Source: Ilyonectria destructans (taxonomy: Eukaryota > Ascomycota > Sordariomycetes > Hypocreales > Nectriaceae). Taken from it: a stretch of 64,000 nt of DNA. Below the pieces are notes generated by a model. The model had not been told where the DNA came from, did no database searches, and worked only from the letters and a program-made list of their open reading frames with translations. The translations under genes and the position numbers were made by a program. Shown here piece by piece: positions 29,979 to 41,578 of the stretch; positions within the stretch are counted from its first letter, which is position 1, and the number at the start of each line of letters is the position of its first letter. The stretch lies in contig JAHEWK010000020.1 in NCBI GenBank assembly GCA_020740775.1, positions 620,001 through 684,000 of the forward strand. Direction: 5' to 3'.

Positions 29979-30983
29979 TTATCCTGCGCGTGGCGACGAA
30001 CCTGAGGCAGAAGCAGCTATCCCGCTCTCCACTCTTGGAAGTACACTAAAGATCGTGCTAGGATCGCCGTCGTAGATGTGGTCTGTCATCGTCTCCCCCA
30101 TTCCTCTTATCTCCATGTCCCGGCCATCCTGTCCCGCATCGCGTGAAACCATGCCTGTATCCTTAATCGACACATTGGCGTTGGTGCAGCAGTGTAAAAA
30201 GCCACCGGTGGGAGTGCTGTCCAGGTGATGGCAGTTGCAGGCGCGTATCCGAGTGAAGGCGAGTAATTTGTTGAGGATAATAAATTCTATTTTCAGTTTA
30301 ATGCTGTACACAAAGGGCTTGTACGTCGTCTGGACCGGGAAGTTATTAGCGAACTCGGTCGCCATGAGACTGCTGTCTAGGATTATGACGACGATGAACA
30401 GGACGACGAGGTGCCGGATTATGTTCTGCCCTTCCGCCCCTTTAACAGCCATAATGGGTCTAAGGCTGTGTGCCGCCTCGTATATGTATAGACCGGAGAT
30501 AATGCCTTCCTGGACGGTGAAGCCGGCAAGCTGGACTTTTCCGTAGATATGGAAAGTATTGATGAACGACTCTGGGTGTCCGGAGTTACTGCCGAAGAAG
30601 AGGACTGATACAGGTATCTGTAGGATGCAGAAGGTGGTGATTATCATGACTAGGATCCATTTAATCTTCCTGACGTCGCATACCACCAGATGCAGGCGCG
30701 AGTACAACACTACGGATTGCCCCGTCACCATGGACCACCTGCCGATGATCAAGATGACGCACATCGGAAGATTTGGCGCGAGCGCAAAATATCGCAAAAG
30801 GACGGCGATAGCGTGGACTGGTATCCCAATGGTGGCAACCAGCATGCTCCAGAAGTACAGTCCGCTTCGATGTTTGAACATGCTGAAGATCCAGACGAGA
30901 AGCTCAATGGTGTTGTATATGGCTATGGCAAAGAAGCCCGCAATCGCCATGGCCATCGGTAATGAAACCGAGTCCCCAGACAT
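29979..30983 (-). CDS. Seven-helix membrane protein, DUF7703 type
   Basis: 334 residues from the ATG at 30983 (MSGDSVSLPMAMAIAGFFAI); the frame is open further upstream but that leader is not hydrophobic in the family pattern. Seven hydrophobic segments are visible, the first at about residues 9-27. Conserved-looking motifs: FKHRSGLYFWSMLVATIGIP, VTGQSVVLYSRLHLVV and a last helix preceded by YKPFVYSIKLKIE. The cytosolic tail is long and polar. This fits the fungal DUF7703 integral membrane family, whose function is unknown; receptor-like roles are speculative. Its last-helix motif (P-F-x-Y-x-x-KLKIE) recurs in the gene at 36429-38100. Confidence 0.78.
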   Translation of the reverse strand: MSGDSVSLPMAMAIAGFFAIAIYNTIELLVWIFSMFKHRSGLYFWSMLVATIGIPVHAIAVLLRYFALAPNLPMCVILIIGRWSMVTGQSVVLYSRLHLVVCDVRKIKWILVMIITTFCILQIPVSVLFFGSNSGHPESFINTFHIYGKVQLAGFTVQEGIISGLYIYEAAHSLRPIMAVKGAEGQNIIRHLVVLFIVVIILDSSLMATEFANNFPVQTTYKPFVYSIKLKIEFIILNKLLAFTRIRACNCHHLDSTPTGGFLHCCTNANVSIKDTGMVSRDAGQDGRDMEIRGMGETMTDHIYDGDPSTIFSVLPRVESGIAASASGSSPRAG

Positions 30984-32009
30984 GGTTCCGAGTGTCTCGA
31001 ATGGATGGATGTCGTCAAAAGCGAATCCGGGGCTTGATACAATCCACCACGGGATCGTTGGGAAAACTGGAGACAGCAGGCAGTGCAACGCCTGCCGGTG
31101 GAATCGGACAGTCTCAGTCTGGAGAATTAGAGAGCCACATTGAATGATGAGCGAAGAGAACGGCCGAACGGAAATCGATTGCAGCAAAACTGGCCATTTC
31201 CAGCGAGATAGGGAGCCCGACAGGAGGACGCCACGACACTTGATCAAGTCTGATCACGCGGTTCCCGAACGCAAAGAACTACTTTTCATTAGCTTGAAAA
31301 AAAACCTTGGTGGCGTCCTGAGCTCATTCAGCATCAGCCAACAACATGCCTGCCGGAGAGCCACGCCGGTCTCCCTTGGCCGCTCCGGTGGACGCCACAT
31401 GCATCCCGCAAGTCAGTCACGTCTCCTGATAGGACAGCGATTGAGGCCAATGGCGGAACGTTTCGGTTATGGCATCCATGTGGTCACGTGGCACTGCGTG
31501 TAGGCATAAAGAGTAGGATTGAAGTGCTCGACTCCCAGGTTGCCGAACATCCGCTGACTGGGCAGGTTCTGCAAAATATCCTTGGCGGACCTCAAAAAGT
31601 TCATAGATTACATCGACCAGCGTCATCCGGGCCTGAGGGAGGAGCTCAGCCCTGTCGTACATCTTACCAAGACTCCTCCCGTGGGGCCCGCCGGGGCAAT
31701 ATTTCGAGATGGAAAAAATCGCGGTCGCGGACGTGGAAAAGCACCTGGAATATCCCTTTGAGCGACTCTTCCCATTGCACGCCGGGATCCAGGATCTTGG
31801 AAACCAGACCGGGCCCTCCCTAACATTGGTAAATGGCCCCAACAAGTGGTCCCTTCCCCGAATCCTATCTTGAGCGAACCTTCAGAGAATGAGACTTGTT
31901 AGTGGGTGCATGTGCCAGACACATGTTCAAGCGGCGTCCCAATTTACTCCTAAAATGTAAGGCAACTAGCGACATCGGTGATCCCCTTGGGGACACGTTT
32001 TCCGCTGCC
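30984..32009. other. Intergenic region with unassigned relic
   Basis: Promoter side of the DUF7703 gene. A 142-codon minus frame (31417-31845) and a neighbouring minus frame ending in TQCHVTTWMP near 31470 look like pieces of one decayed gene, but no family could be named. Confidence 0.4.
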
Positions 32010-32684
32010 TTTAGCTAGCTACAGAAGAAGATGTGGCAGCCCTTGGCCCTACGTTTCAAGCCGCCTGGAACCGGGACTTCAAGAACGCCCCTGACAGGGG
32101 TCTGATGCTCATGGGAGTTGTGTCATGGTAAGCTTTCCGGGAGAACTCCTAGAGTCCTAGCAAAGTTCCCCTCAGCAGTAGTGCTAACAGACGCAGCGTC
32201 TTGGGCGACCCATCATCTTCCCGGAGGCACAGTACGTCACGATAGGAAACTATACGGCGTACCCTACTCGCGTGGACACATGCACATCACCGGGTCAGAG
32301 CTCAGCGATCCCCTAGACTTCGATGTTGATTTCTTCTCGGACGCACACGACATCGACTTGAAGAAGCAGATTTGAGCGTACAAGAAGCAGCGCGAGATCA
32401 TGCGCCGCACGTCTATGTATCGTGGCGAGCTTGCACCTGGTCACCCAGCCTTCCCCGCCGGGTCTGAGGTCGCATGTATCGAGGCCGATGCACCGCTCTC
32501 CAACGTGAAGGACCTCGAGTACTCGCCTGAGGATGATGCGGCCATCGAGAAGTGGCTACGAGAGAATATCGGCACCACCTGGCACTCGCTAGGTACCGCG
32601 AAGATGGCTCCTCGCGAGGAGTTTGGCGTTGTGGATGAGTCTCTGAATTTGTGGGACACAAAGAGGCTTAAGATTGCGGACTTG
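32010..32684 (+). pseudogene. Alcohol (methanol) oxidase relic, GMC oxidoreductase C-terminal half
   Basis: Peroxisomal alcohol oxidases oxidise short alcohols with FAD. Here only the second half remains: EEDVAALGPTFQAAWNRDFK (from about 32021), a 70-nt intron (GTAAGC..GACGCAG), VLGDPS, PEAQYVTIGNYTAYP, then after a frameshift SRGHMHITGSELSDPLDFD, a TGA at 32373-32375 where the family has Trp, then AYKKQREIMRR and WHSLGTAKMAPREEFGVVD. The TGG-to-TGA change is RIP type. At about 32685 the alcohol-oxidase similarity ends abruptly and piggyBac sequence starts in the same frame. Not functional. Confidence 0.78.
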
Positions 32685-34085
32685 ACCTCTCACCCAATCA
32701 TCAAATTCATATCTCTCAACCGCTTTTAGCTGCTATATAGGAACATCCGCATCTTTAACCCTCTTAACTTCATCAACGAAGGCCGCATTTCCCAGACCTT
32801 CAGCCAGTTCAGCGGCTGGTCTGATCACCTACAATTCCCATCGACCGTCTACTTTATCGCGGGCCTTTATATCGCTGTGGATGAGTGTATAATCCGCTTC
32901 ACAGGGAGATTGAAAGAGACAAGAAGAGTCCCCAACAAACCTATCCCCGTCGGCTTCAAAGTTTGGGCTGTGACCTAGCAGGGCTATTTCTTGCGGTGGA
33001 TTTGGCACCGGCTGGGGCCCAAATACGGCCCTGTTGGCATCAAATCTACGTGGCAGCGACGGCAGCAGGCAAAGAGGGAAGATTCGATCTACTTGAACCC
33101 GACACAAGCTGTGGTCCTTGCCCTAGTTAACCTGCTGCCAGAATCCAGATACCACGTCTTCTTTGACAACCTCTTTTCCTCTTCCGACCTCTTTCAAAGT
33201 CTACGGCAGCGAGGCTACGGGGTCACAGGCACGGCACGTATGAATTGCGGTATCTACAAGCCCCTTGTCAAGCTCAAAGCTATAGATAACACGGCTGCTG
33301 CAAAGATGCGATTCAATGAGATGACGGTAATCCCTACAAAGGATAATCAGATCAGTCAATCAGACAGCTTTATATATGAAATCCCTACTAATTTGTCTCG
33401 GGCTAGGTCAATCAAATCACGTGGAAAGACAACGTCCTCATGCTGTTTTTATCGACCGTGTTTACAGGCAACGAAGCTATCACTCAGCTAAGGAAAAGAC
33501 TGACAATAGTCCAAGTGCGGGCATAGCTGATGCAGCAGTTCTTTAGTGACAAGGCAGTAAGGATGATCACGATCCCGTCTGTAGCTGCTAGCTACAATCT
33601 TAAGATAGGTGCTATAGATCGAGGTGACTAACTGAGGTCATACTTGGGCATAGAATATCACATTTGAAGAGGGGGTTGGCAAGCCCTAGCTTGGACTTTC
33701 CTGCTTGATGTAGACCTTATTGACAGCTACCTTCTTCAGGCTCGAGGGCAGCCAAAGTGGAAGTCATACAACAGTCAGAGTGCGTGGAGGCAGCGCCTTA
33801 TTGATGATCTCATCAAGATGTACCACCCAGCATCACAGTCAAGGTAGAAGCTTCGGGTCGGGGACGAATTTACGCCTGTATCACAGCATAAAAGAGTCTC
33901 GCGAGGGAAAAAGTCAGAGTGCCTTGCATGTTAAGGTATACGGCTTGAGAGGTCTGATCACGGAGGCCGTTGGGTGCGGTCAACGGCAACAGCAGGCGGC
34001 GGCAGTCAAGGCGGGGATGCAAGCAGTATAATGTTGCGCTATGTAGCACGCTGGCTTGCTGGAACTTCTATCACCATATAAAATA
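32685..34085 (+). pseudogene. piggyBac-type transposase relic with RIP-type stops
   Basis: From TSHPIIKFISLNRF the frame follows a fungal piggyBac transposase (DDE_Tnp_1_7). Catalytic contexts remain visible: VDECIIRFTGR (about 32876), HVFFDNLFSS (about 33153) and YNLKIGAIDRGD (about 33595). In-frame stops replace glutamine codons at 32727 and after IDRGD (CAG to TAG, CAA to TAA), with further TAG stops near 32980 and 33525. Downstream, a C-terminal zinc-knuckle-like end (YNVALCSTLACWNFYHH) lies in another frame near 34030-34080. The N-terminal third is absent, replaced by the alcohol oxidase relic. No terminal repeats were found. Confidence 0.8.
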
Positions 34086-36428
34086 GGCGGGCAATGATAT
34101 ACCTTTCATGCGCTAGTCTTTGGTTGGCCAGTCATCCCTGCAAATACGGCACTAGAGGTTTACGGCACTCTCAGAGATACCGGCGCTGCCCTCAATACGA
34201 CCCAACCCAAGCCCCTGCCTGCGGATCATCCCCTGGCAAGTGCCGAATGCCGTAATCACTCACATGTCAGCTGGCACACCCCGCATTATGGCGGGATCGC
34301 GGACCGATGATGGTCTCCGTGGTGCACCATTGTTCGACCAAGTGTCTTGTCTGCTGAAGTATTGGGCCAAGTCCGTAACGTGGCTTCTCTGTGCGCCCGA
34401 GCATTCCTCGATTTTAAGTTAATCCCCACCACAAAAGCGATTTTAGTGCTATCCTGGCTGGATAGATGCTGCCGATCACGATGTTTGCTAGTTGCCCGTA
34501 TTCCCCTGTTGGCCTCATGGGTCAGAGACTCCTCCGGCTGATCCGTGCACCCAGGACAGTGAGAGTCACAAGGATAATGCCCCCTGCGCTGCAGCCACTT
34601 TGAGCAAGTTGCCGACTGAGACCAAGTGCGGGAGCGCGTTTGATTTGCCGCACTTACCTGTATGCCCGTATGCTTGGGAAAGCCTTGTCCAGGGCAATGT
34701 AAGGGCCCGTATCAACACTTGAGGCTAATATATTGCTTTCCTGCCAGGAAATACCGCAAAATAGGTGGTTGGCTCCAGCCCAAACTTCTGTCAGTTGCTG
34801 AAGAGTGAGATCGCCTACCCCAAAAGCCAGCTGACGCCACCGAGTGTCAGCCCCGCGTAGCCCGGACAACCAAGAAATGACATCGGTTGACGGAGAAACA
34901 TGCCCATTGATGGCACGGATGAACATGACAGAAAGGTACCTTCTTGCAAAGGGGCTTCCAATCAGCGGAAAAATTCGGCGGTAGAAATGGCTTCGGCTTT
35001 TCTGCGCGGAAATTCGAGCTGCGTACTATGGCATAGAGACGACGGCAACGGCTTGATCTCCACATAACATAACGAAAGTTGATGGCCGAGGATTCTCGTC
35101 AGTGCTAGAAACACTGTCTTCTCGCCACAGTTCGTCACTAACCCATGACCATGCCCGGCACCCAGCGGCCCAACAGCAGAATGCGGTGGAACGGACAGTA
35201 GCGCAAACACAAACTTCACCCCCTGCAAGGCAGCTCCGCCGGGGCGATGTACCGGCCTTCCGCAAGCCACAAAGTAGCATCCAAAAAGCGTCATGTAAGG
35301 AGAGCGTCGATCACAGTGCAGCAGCCCCAGTCCCCGCTTCCCCGCACCGCGCCCTTGGGGAATGCGAACGGAACAGCGCCACCTGGCTAAAAATCAATAT
35401 GCGCCCCTTTCATCTTTTGTTCCCTGAATGCTTCACCTATGAAGCGACCGTGACGCACGATATTACGACTCATGGACCCACCCACAAGCTTTCGTCTCTC
35501 AAGCGCTAAGAGCAGCAGATGTCACGCTTGCATGACGTCTGGATATCAGCGGCCCGCGGCGCGTTAGGATTGATTCGTGTCAGTAGCTATTCCAGCAAAA
35601 GACTTCTCGCAACGCCTAAGACATTGATTCTTTCGCGCCGCGGAAATCTGGAAATACACCGAAACCCTGGCGCTCATCGCTCTCTCCATAGCGATGGTCG
35701 GCGTTTTGCTCATTCTTAATTTTCTTCTCGACGACGGGGCTACCAGGCTGGAGATTGCATATTAGGTGCTGAATTGTACAGAGGAGGGACCCGACGAGAT
35801 GTTATGCTAACTTGAAGTATAGTCAGATCTACTAGGAATCGCATCCAATCTCGCGACACTCAACCACTCCAGCTTCCAACCCTAGAGCGCTACTGCTATA
35901 GTGATGATCAACCTGAAAGTCGTTCAGCATTCTATGTTGATCACTTAGCCCGGGCTACGCCATACTTCCCTCCCCGGAGTTTACCAGAAATACAAGTTGG
36001 CTTTAGCGTGGCGCCAAACGCTACGCCACTCCACAAACAACGTCCGTGCCGAGCCCAGACCAGGCTTCGGCAAGGCCGTGCTCTCTGAAAGCTTGCCTCA
36101 AGCTCTAGAAGCTTTCTAACCAGAATCGTCTTCGGGTACCGAAGCCTCCTGTGCTGTTAATGGTGGCGATTTTCCGGCAGGGGGAGGAAGGCTTGAATTC
36201 CAGCCAATCTGTGCAGGGGCCGGGTACTCAATGTCAGTGCTTTGTCACTAGATCCGTACGAGGGCTGGACTTCAACTCCTGTGGCTTAAGCTATTGACTG
36301 GCGGCTGATGATACCCCAACACCATGGGCAAGGATACCTATCTTGATCACTATCGTCCTTCATTTAAATTGTGATGCCTCTTCTAAATGGAACCAGAGTT
36401 TGGCTAAAGTTATGGTCATTCCAAGTTG
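34086..36428. other. Long gene-free stretch
   Basis: 2.3 kb without a recognisable gene. Conflicting frames of up to 135 codons (plus 35102-35509) lack family resemblance and have no clear splice structure. No terminal repeats were noticed. Confidence 0.5.
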
Positions 36429-38100
36429 ATGTCAGCCCATACTTGGTTCACAATGATTACACTTCTCTCTCCCCATTTTGTCCTCCAAGAGGTCACCGAA
36501 GATGACCTTGCTCTTGCTTCGCTGGCCTGGGGCTTCACGATTGGCTTTGGATGGCTCACCACCTGGACAGCCATGAAGCAAACAAAACGTATTTACGAGA
36601 GACGCGGCCTTCTCGTATTCCGCAGTGCCTATGTCTGGATGATCTGGCTCGAGATTCTTGTATGCCTCATCTTCAGCATTATCTGTTGGTTGCACTTGAA
36701 AGGCATAATTCCCCCGAGGTAAGCGTTGATCCCCTGTGTGTTAGGTGATTCCTCCTCGCACAGCCCACATTTCCTATCAGTACAATAGGTCGAACATATC
36801 TAGATAGTCAAGGTAATGCTGGAAATGCTGACCCTGCTGGTAATCGAACATGGCGACATGGCAATCGACACCTGCTGGTAAGGGCAGTTGAGAGTGCGAG
36901 GAGGGATCTCTTGGTGATGTAACGTTTGAAGAAGGTACTAAATATTGAATCTTATAGTTTCGCGTTCTTCTTTTGCATTCGTAAGCAGTCCAAAAGCACC
37001 TTAAGTCGTCAAGAATAAGTTAATAACCTCCATAGTTACCACATGGGCGCTTCAAGTAAGAATGCTCCACTTACCCTTCCGAAGTTTATAAATGATCCTA
37101 ACCATTTTAGGTTCAATTTCTTCTCCAAATTATCATTAATCGTTGCTCTATCCTTCTCACAGATCCGATAACGGCATACCGTCTTAAGGTCGGTGTTGCG
37201 GTCTTAATCACAGCCGTTAATATCTCGGTCTATAATATTTGGATCCCCGCCCGTCTCCAGATCTCAGAGAGATATATCTGGATCAACGAGTGGTGGGACC
37301 GTGTCGAGAAGGGGATCTACCTTCTTGTCGACGGAGCGCTCAATTTCTATTTCATTCGCGTTGTTCAACAGAACCTGTTGGCAAATGGCCTAACCAAGTA
37401 TAAGAGTCTGGTCAAGTTCAATATGTGCATCGTCGGATTATCCCTCAGCATGGATGTCCTTATTATCTCTATGATGAGCTTGAATAACACGTTCGTGTAA
37501 GTCAACTCCATTATATTACCCTACATCGCATGAACCGACAAACTTTCGAGACGAGGAAAAAGGGAATAGATAATGGGAGACACTCCTAACTATGAATTCA
37601 GTTACATGCAGTTTCATCCCTTCGCCTACATGGTCAAGCTCAAGATCGAGATGTCAATGGCAGACTTGATAGGGAAAATTGCCAGACAACGACAATGTGG
37701 TGTCATCTCCAATGGCACTTTTGGCGACCTTGAGACAGCGCGACAGGGAAATGTTCCAAGTAAAAACCTCACGTCCACGTATAGCAGGACAAGAGTCTCC
37801 ACAGATGGAATTCGTACTGTTCGCGGAGTTGATGCAGTATCTATCGAGTTGCAGGAAGGACCAGATGGGTCAGCTGCCTTCAATGGCCGGTCAAAGACGA
37901 AGAGGGACAGGGGGTTTCTTGGCGAATCTTCATCTTCAAGCTTGCAAGTGGGGGTGGCTATTTATACCACGGAAGACAATCGCATCGACGTCGACGCTGC
38001 GACAAGCAATCATGGGGAAAGCACATGTAGTGTTGCAGATAGCTTCGACGAGAACGGATCGGCAAGGAAGGACGACGATGACGAAAGACCGCTAAGGTAG
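36429..38100 (+). CDS. Fungal multi-pass membrane protein with two micro-exons
   Basis: Five exons fit exactly: 36429-36718, 36958-36980 (23 nt), 37036-37055 (20 nt), 37111-37496 and 37602-38100; all introns are GT..AG and the total is 406 codons with consistent phases. Spliced product: helix 1 in LASLAWGFTIGFGWLTTWTA, helix 2 in WMIWLEILVCLIFSIICWL, then SFAFFFCI + LTTWALQ + VQFLLQIIINRC across the micro-exons, NISVYNIWIPARLQISERYI, a helix near VDGALNFYFI, LSLSMDVLIISMMSL and FHPFAYMVKLKIEMSMADLI. The tail is polar. I recognise the pattern as a fungal integral membrane family of unknown function. The start could also be ATG 36453. No damage seen. Confidence 0.78.
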
Positions 38101-39170
38101 AAGCAGATCGTAGATAAGAAGTAAATGATGATGTGGACAAGCGCGGATCGTCTGCTTCCAGACCTCGTGAGCCGATACCGTCGTAATCGTGCTGCAGCCA
38201 AGTTGACAAGCGGCATGTCGAGCGCAGGTGAAGGGGCTCGGCAAAGCCGTCGTCCGAGTCCGAGCAGCCTTCGTCTAGATCTGACTCTTCAGGACGTTTG
38301 CCGTATGAAGCTTCAATAACTCGAGGTTTCGGCCACGTGTACTCCCCATATTTGCAGGCGGATCGCGGCTGGCAGCTGGGAAAACTAGAGAAAGGCGTTG
38401 ATCGAGCAAGTACCACTACACCGCTGGCAACCGATGGACGGGCCACAAGGGTCAGATGACCGATGGGAATGGCGATGGGAATTTTTGGAATGGGACGCAG
38501 TTCGATCGCGCTCGTCTGAGGCGGCGTACGAAGAACGGAAGCTCAAGATGGCAGACACGATCAGATCGCGGCATGAAGATGAGGAATGCGACAGAAGAAA
38601 CCATGAAGAATGGGAGGCAATAAGTAATCTCTGGTGGACGGATCAAGATCAGCAGGGACCCAGACGCTTCCAAGAACCCAAAGTCAAGCGCGACCGCAGA
38701 TGAACCATGATCTGCTCTCGCACCTCGACGTTGTCGGCGTTAGCAGGTCAGGGAATTCGTCTACCGCAGTAAGGGCTGATGCACTACCCAGATATCAAGG
38801 CCAGCGACAAAGGAGCCGTCGCAGGCGGGAGAGACAATCGGTGGCATTAAGGGCTGCGGCATTCCGCACGAGATCTGCTAATGGCCGGCTCAGCAGGAAT
38901 GCTACTCATAGCAGGCTTGTTTTTATATATGCTGCGCAATAGCGAGCTTAAACGTTGCCCCAACTTGTATAATGTGGTCATAATCTTAGGGTAGAGAGAT
39001 CGCGAGAAATTTGCAAGTAAGGATATATATCTAGCAAGATAGGGCAATAAAGAATATAATTTTAAAATACTACGTCACCCCATGCACATTGGAGCGGCGA
39101 TGGGGTGCATGGGGTAGCCTCAGCCGAAGGCTGTGTGTCCGTGGCCCGGGAAGCTATTACTACTACTGCA
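38101..39170. other. Gene-free stretch with hairpins at its end
   Basis: Short frames only. At 39078-39114 a 10-bp perfect stem (CCCCATGCAC / GTGCATGGGG) is followed at 39121-39133 by CAGCC-GAA-GGCTG. These hairpins lie just past the 3' end of the deleted Helitron and may be its 3' end. Confidence 0.55.
39078..39133. repeat. Double hairpin beside the Helitron derivative
   Basis: Stem 1: CCCCATGCAC with GTGCATGGGG, 17-nt loop. Stem 2: CAGCCGAAGGCTG. The second recurs in reverse orientation at 41830-41842, past the other end of the Helitron remnant. Confidence 0.75.
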
Positions 39171-41578
39171 TTATCTACGTACTGATCCATTGCCATGGCC
39201 ATTCTTGGTATTATATGACATGTACGGATTCCGTGTGAGCACCTGTCGTTTCCTAAGCTCCTGATCCCTCATCTTCATCTTCATGCCATCCGGGGGAGAC
39301 TCATAGACCAGGTGATTCCGATCAAATGGCGCATCCAACATCAGACCATCGAGCGTTCTCACTCGAGAGACAGCCACGTAGCTTAAACCAGTCTGAAAGT
39401 CCCGGCAGGAGAGATCGGTAACGATCATATCTTCTGTGATGCTTTGTGACTTGTGAACGGTAATAGCGTAACATATGATCAGGGGGAACTGGGTGCGGCC
39501 GCAGAGAGTGGCTCCGATGAGGAAATCCCTCTGTACTGGGAGAATCGGGACAATGTTCCTGCAATCAGGGGTGGTCAGAAACACCGGTCCGCTGTACTTA
39601 TCAAACTCCATCATGATAACGCAGGGAGGGTCTTGGATGGGGTCGGCCCCAGGTGCCCAGCCGATGTCGTAGACGGTACCGCGAGCGCCGTTGCAAAGGC
39701 CAACTAAGGGGAGAGGAGAAGGATAATAAGGGCTGTAGGTGTGCCGTATGCGGCAAGACCTGATCTGCAAGTGTGCGGTAAAGCTCAGTCTTCTTCTCAG
39801 ATTTGCTGCAATACTTCGCAGCGTACGTAATAACCGCCTGTAAGCTGGTGCAAGGAGATATGTCGATATTGGCTAGCCAGCCTAGGATGATAGTAGGATT
39901 GAAGTGGTTCATGAGGCTGTCGTTCCGCGCCGCCTCGAAGATGTACCGGTAGTACGACCTTCCTTCCTTCCTGATAACTGCAGCCAGCTCCCGATACTTG
40001 TACTGCTGCCCTCGCACAAGCATAATGTTCACGTGGACGTGAACGCGAGCAATCAGAGACTCTTCAGTAGGCGTAAGCTGGGGCAAACGGGCCGGTACAG
40101 GGCCAAAGTCGAGCTGACTATCCGCAGAGAAGAAATACGGCTCGTCGGGGCGGCGTTTCTCATCCTTTCGATAACAACGCGCACAAATTCCATCGCAATC
40201 GATCTTCATCTGGAACCAACTCTCTTGGCATCGACTGCAAAACTGCATTTGGTCATTGTCCAGCTCTGTCCAGAACTCGCGGAGGATGGCCTTGTCGCGA
40301 CCAGTCAAGGCGCAAGCTTCCAGATCTCCATCCCACACCGGATCTTGTGCGTGGAATACCACCGACTCTTCAGGTGGAATCCTCACCGGACTCCGAATAC
40401 GTCGTGGCGGCCTCAACGATCGAGTTTGCCTTTGAGATCGTCTCGGCCGCCCTCCTGTACCAGGAGCTGGACCACAGCGACCAGTCCTCGGCCGTGCAGA
40501 AGGCAGCCGCGAGCGATGACGAACAGGGCTTTCCTCCACGGAGTCGTTACCGTCGCTCTCGTCTTCGTCCCCTGGGTCGGAGTCACACTCTACCCCTATT
40601 TGCTCCAGGTACCTGCGTGGCCGAACGGGCGAAAGCAGCAGGTTGAGATAGTCCTCAGCGTCAATATCGGACTCTGAGAACTGGCCCCAGCCATCTCCTT
40701 CCTTGATTATCCCATCCCCATCTGGAAGCCCACTTGGCCGCGGTCGATCTTGGCTGGCATCTACATTCTGTGGTTAGCCCGAAGTACTGCGACCATTAAG
40801 TAAGAATATCTGCCCCAGGCCCCTCCGAACCTTTAAACGCGCCGAGTTGAGATATTGAGGGAGTCAGTGACACAGTCTCCCCTGCACGGCGTCGTGAACG
40901 ATGGCAGCGCTGGATAGCAGCCCGCTTGGCCCTTGCGCCGGCCATGGAGGAATCGTCCTGTGAGTCTCTCCCACACTTGAGGAATCTAGGAGCCAAGTCA
41001 GAGTGACCTATATGAGACATGCTGCTTCGGATAGTAGATGGATCAGAATGTGAGGCGGTTAGTAGTGTCGTCGGCTGCACAGGAGGTGAGGGAGCTATTG
41101 TACGGAAGAGCCGCGAGCTTTGTTGGGTTGGTGGAATTGGCGTCCCCAACACTACACGCGGCTGGCTAATCGACGGCCCGGATAACGTCTTCGCTGTATG
41201 ACATTGCCGTAGCCTCTCTGGCGACGTAGGCTGGGTTCCGAATCTGTCGTTAAGAGGCGATAGGCCAGCATCTTCTTCAGTTCTCTTCGGAGCGGGACTC
41301 TCAGTTGAAGAAGGACCGACGGCGAGGTTTCTTAATGTCAGGATCGCGCCTTTGGATCTGGAACGCTTCACTTAGTTAGTATTGAATGTCTTGCGGGGTG
41401 GGGAGACAGAGCTGACATGAGAATTGCACCGACTACGACATTCCAGGCAGTTCTTGGTGTTCCCAGCAGATTTCCGTTTGCTGACGAAGTCACCAGCCGG
41501 TTTCTTCTCGCCACAGCGGGCACAGACAATGGACACTAAGTCATCTTGAAGCCCTTGAGGAGTAGACTTCGGATGCAT
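39171..41578 (-). pseudogene. Internally deleted Helitron (Rep and helicase pieces)
   Basis: Order on the minus strand: 41578-41372, N-terminus with CARCGEKKPAGDF and CLECRSRC; 41371-40796, Ser/Pro-rich segment after a likely intron; 40539-39770, CSRCQESWFQMKIDCDGICARCYRKDE and SLIARVHVHVNIM (Rep N-terminal region), then directly NHFNPTIILGWLANID and the Rep tyrosine motif ITYAAKYCSKSEKK; 39770-39171, helicase C-terminus with GLCNGARGTV, YAITVHKSQS and GLSYVAVSRVRTLDGL. The HUH part, the rest of Rep and the helicase ATP-binding half are missing. A non-autonomous derivative formed by at least two internal deletions; sequence differs clearly from the Helitron at 8.5-14.8 kb. Confidence 0.82.

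Noticed and set aside
31417..31845. 142-codon minus frame as a gene
   Set aside because: The plausible coding sense switches frame within it and no family could be recognised; left as an unassigned relic.
33634..33650. Word CATACTTGGGCAT shared with the end of the 24998-25588 element
   Set aside because: It lies inside piggyBac coding sequence (LRSYLGIEYH context) and is most likely coincidence.
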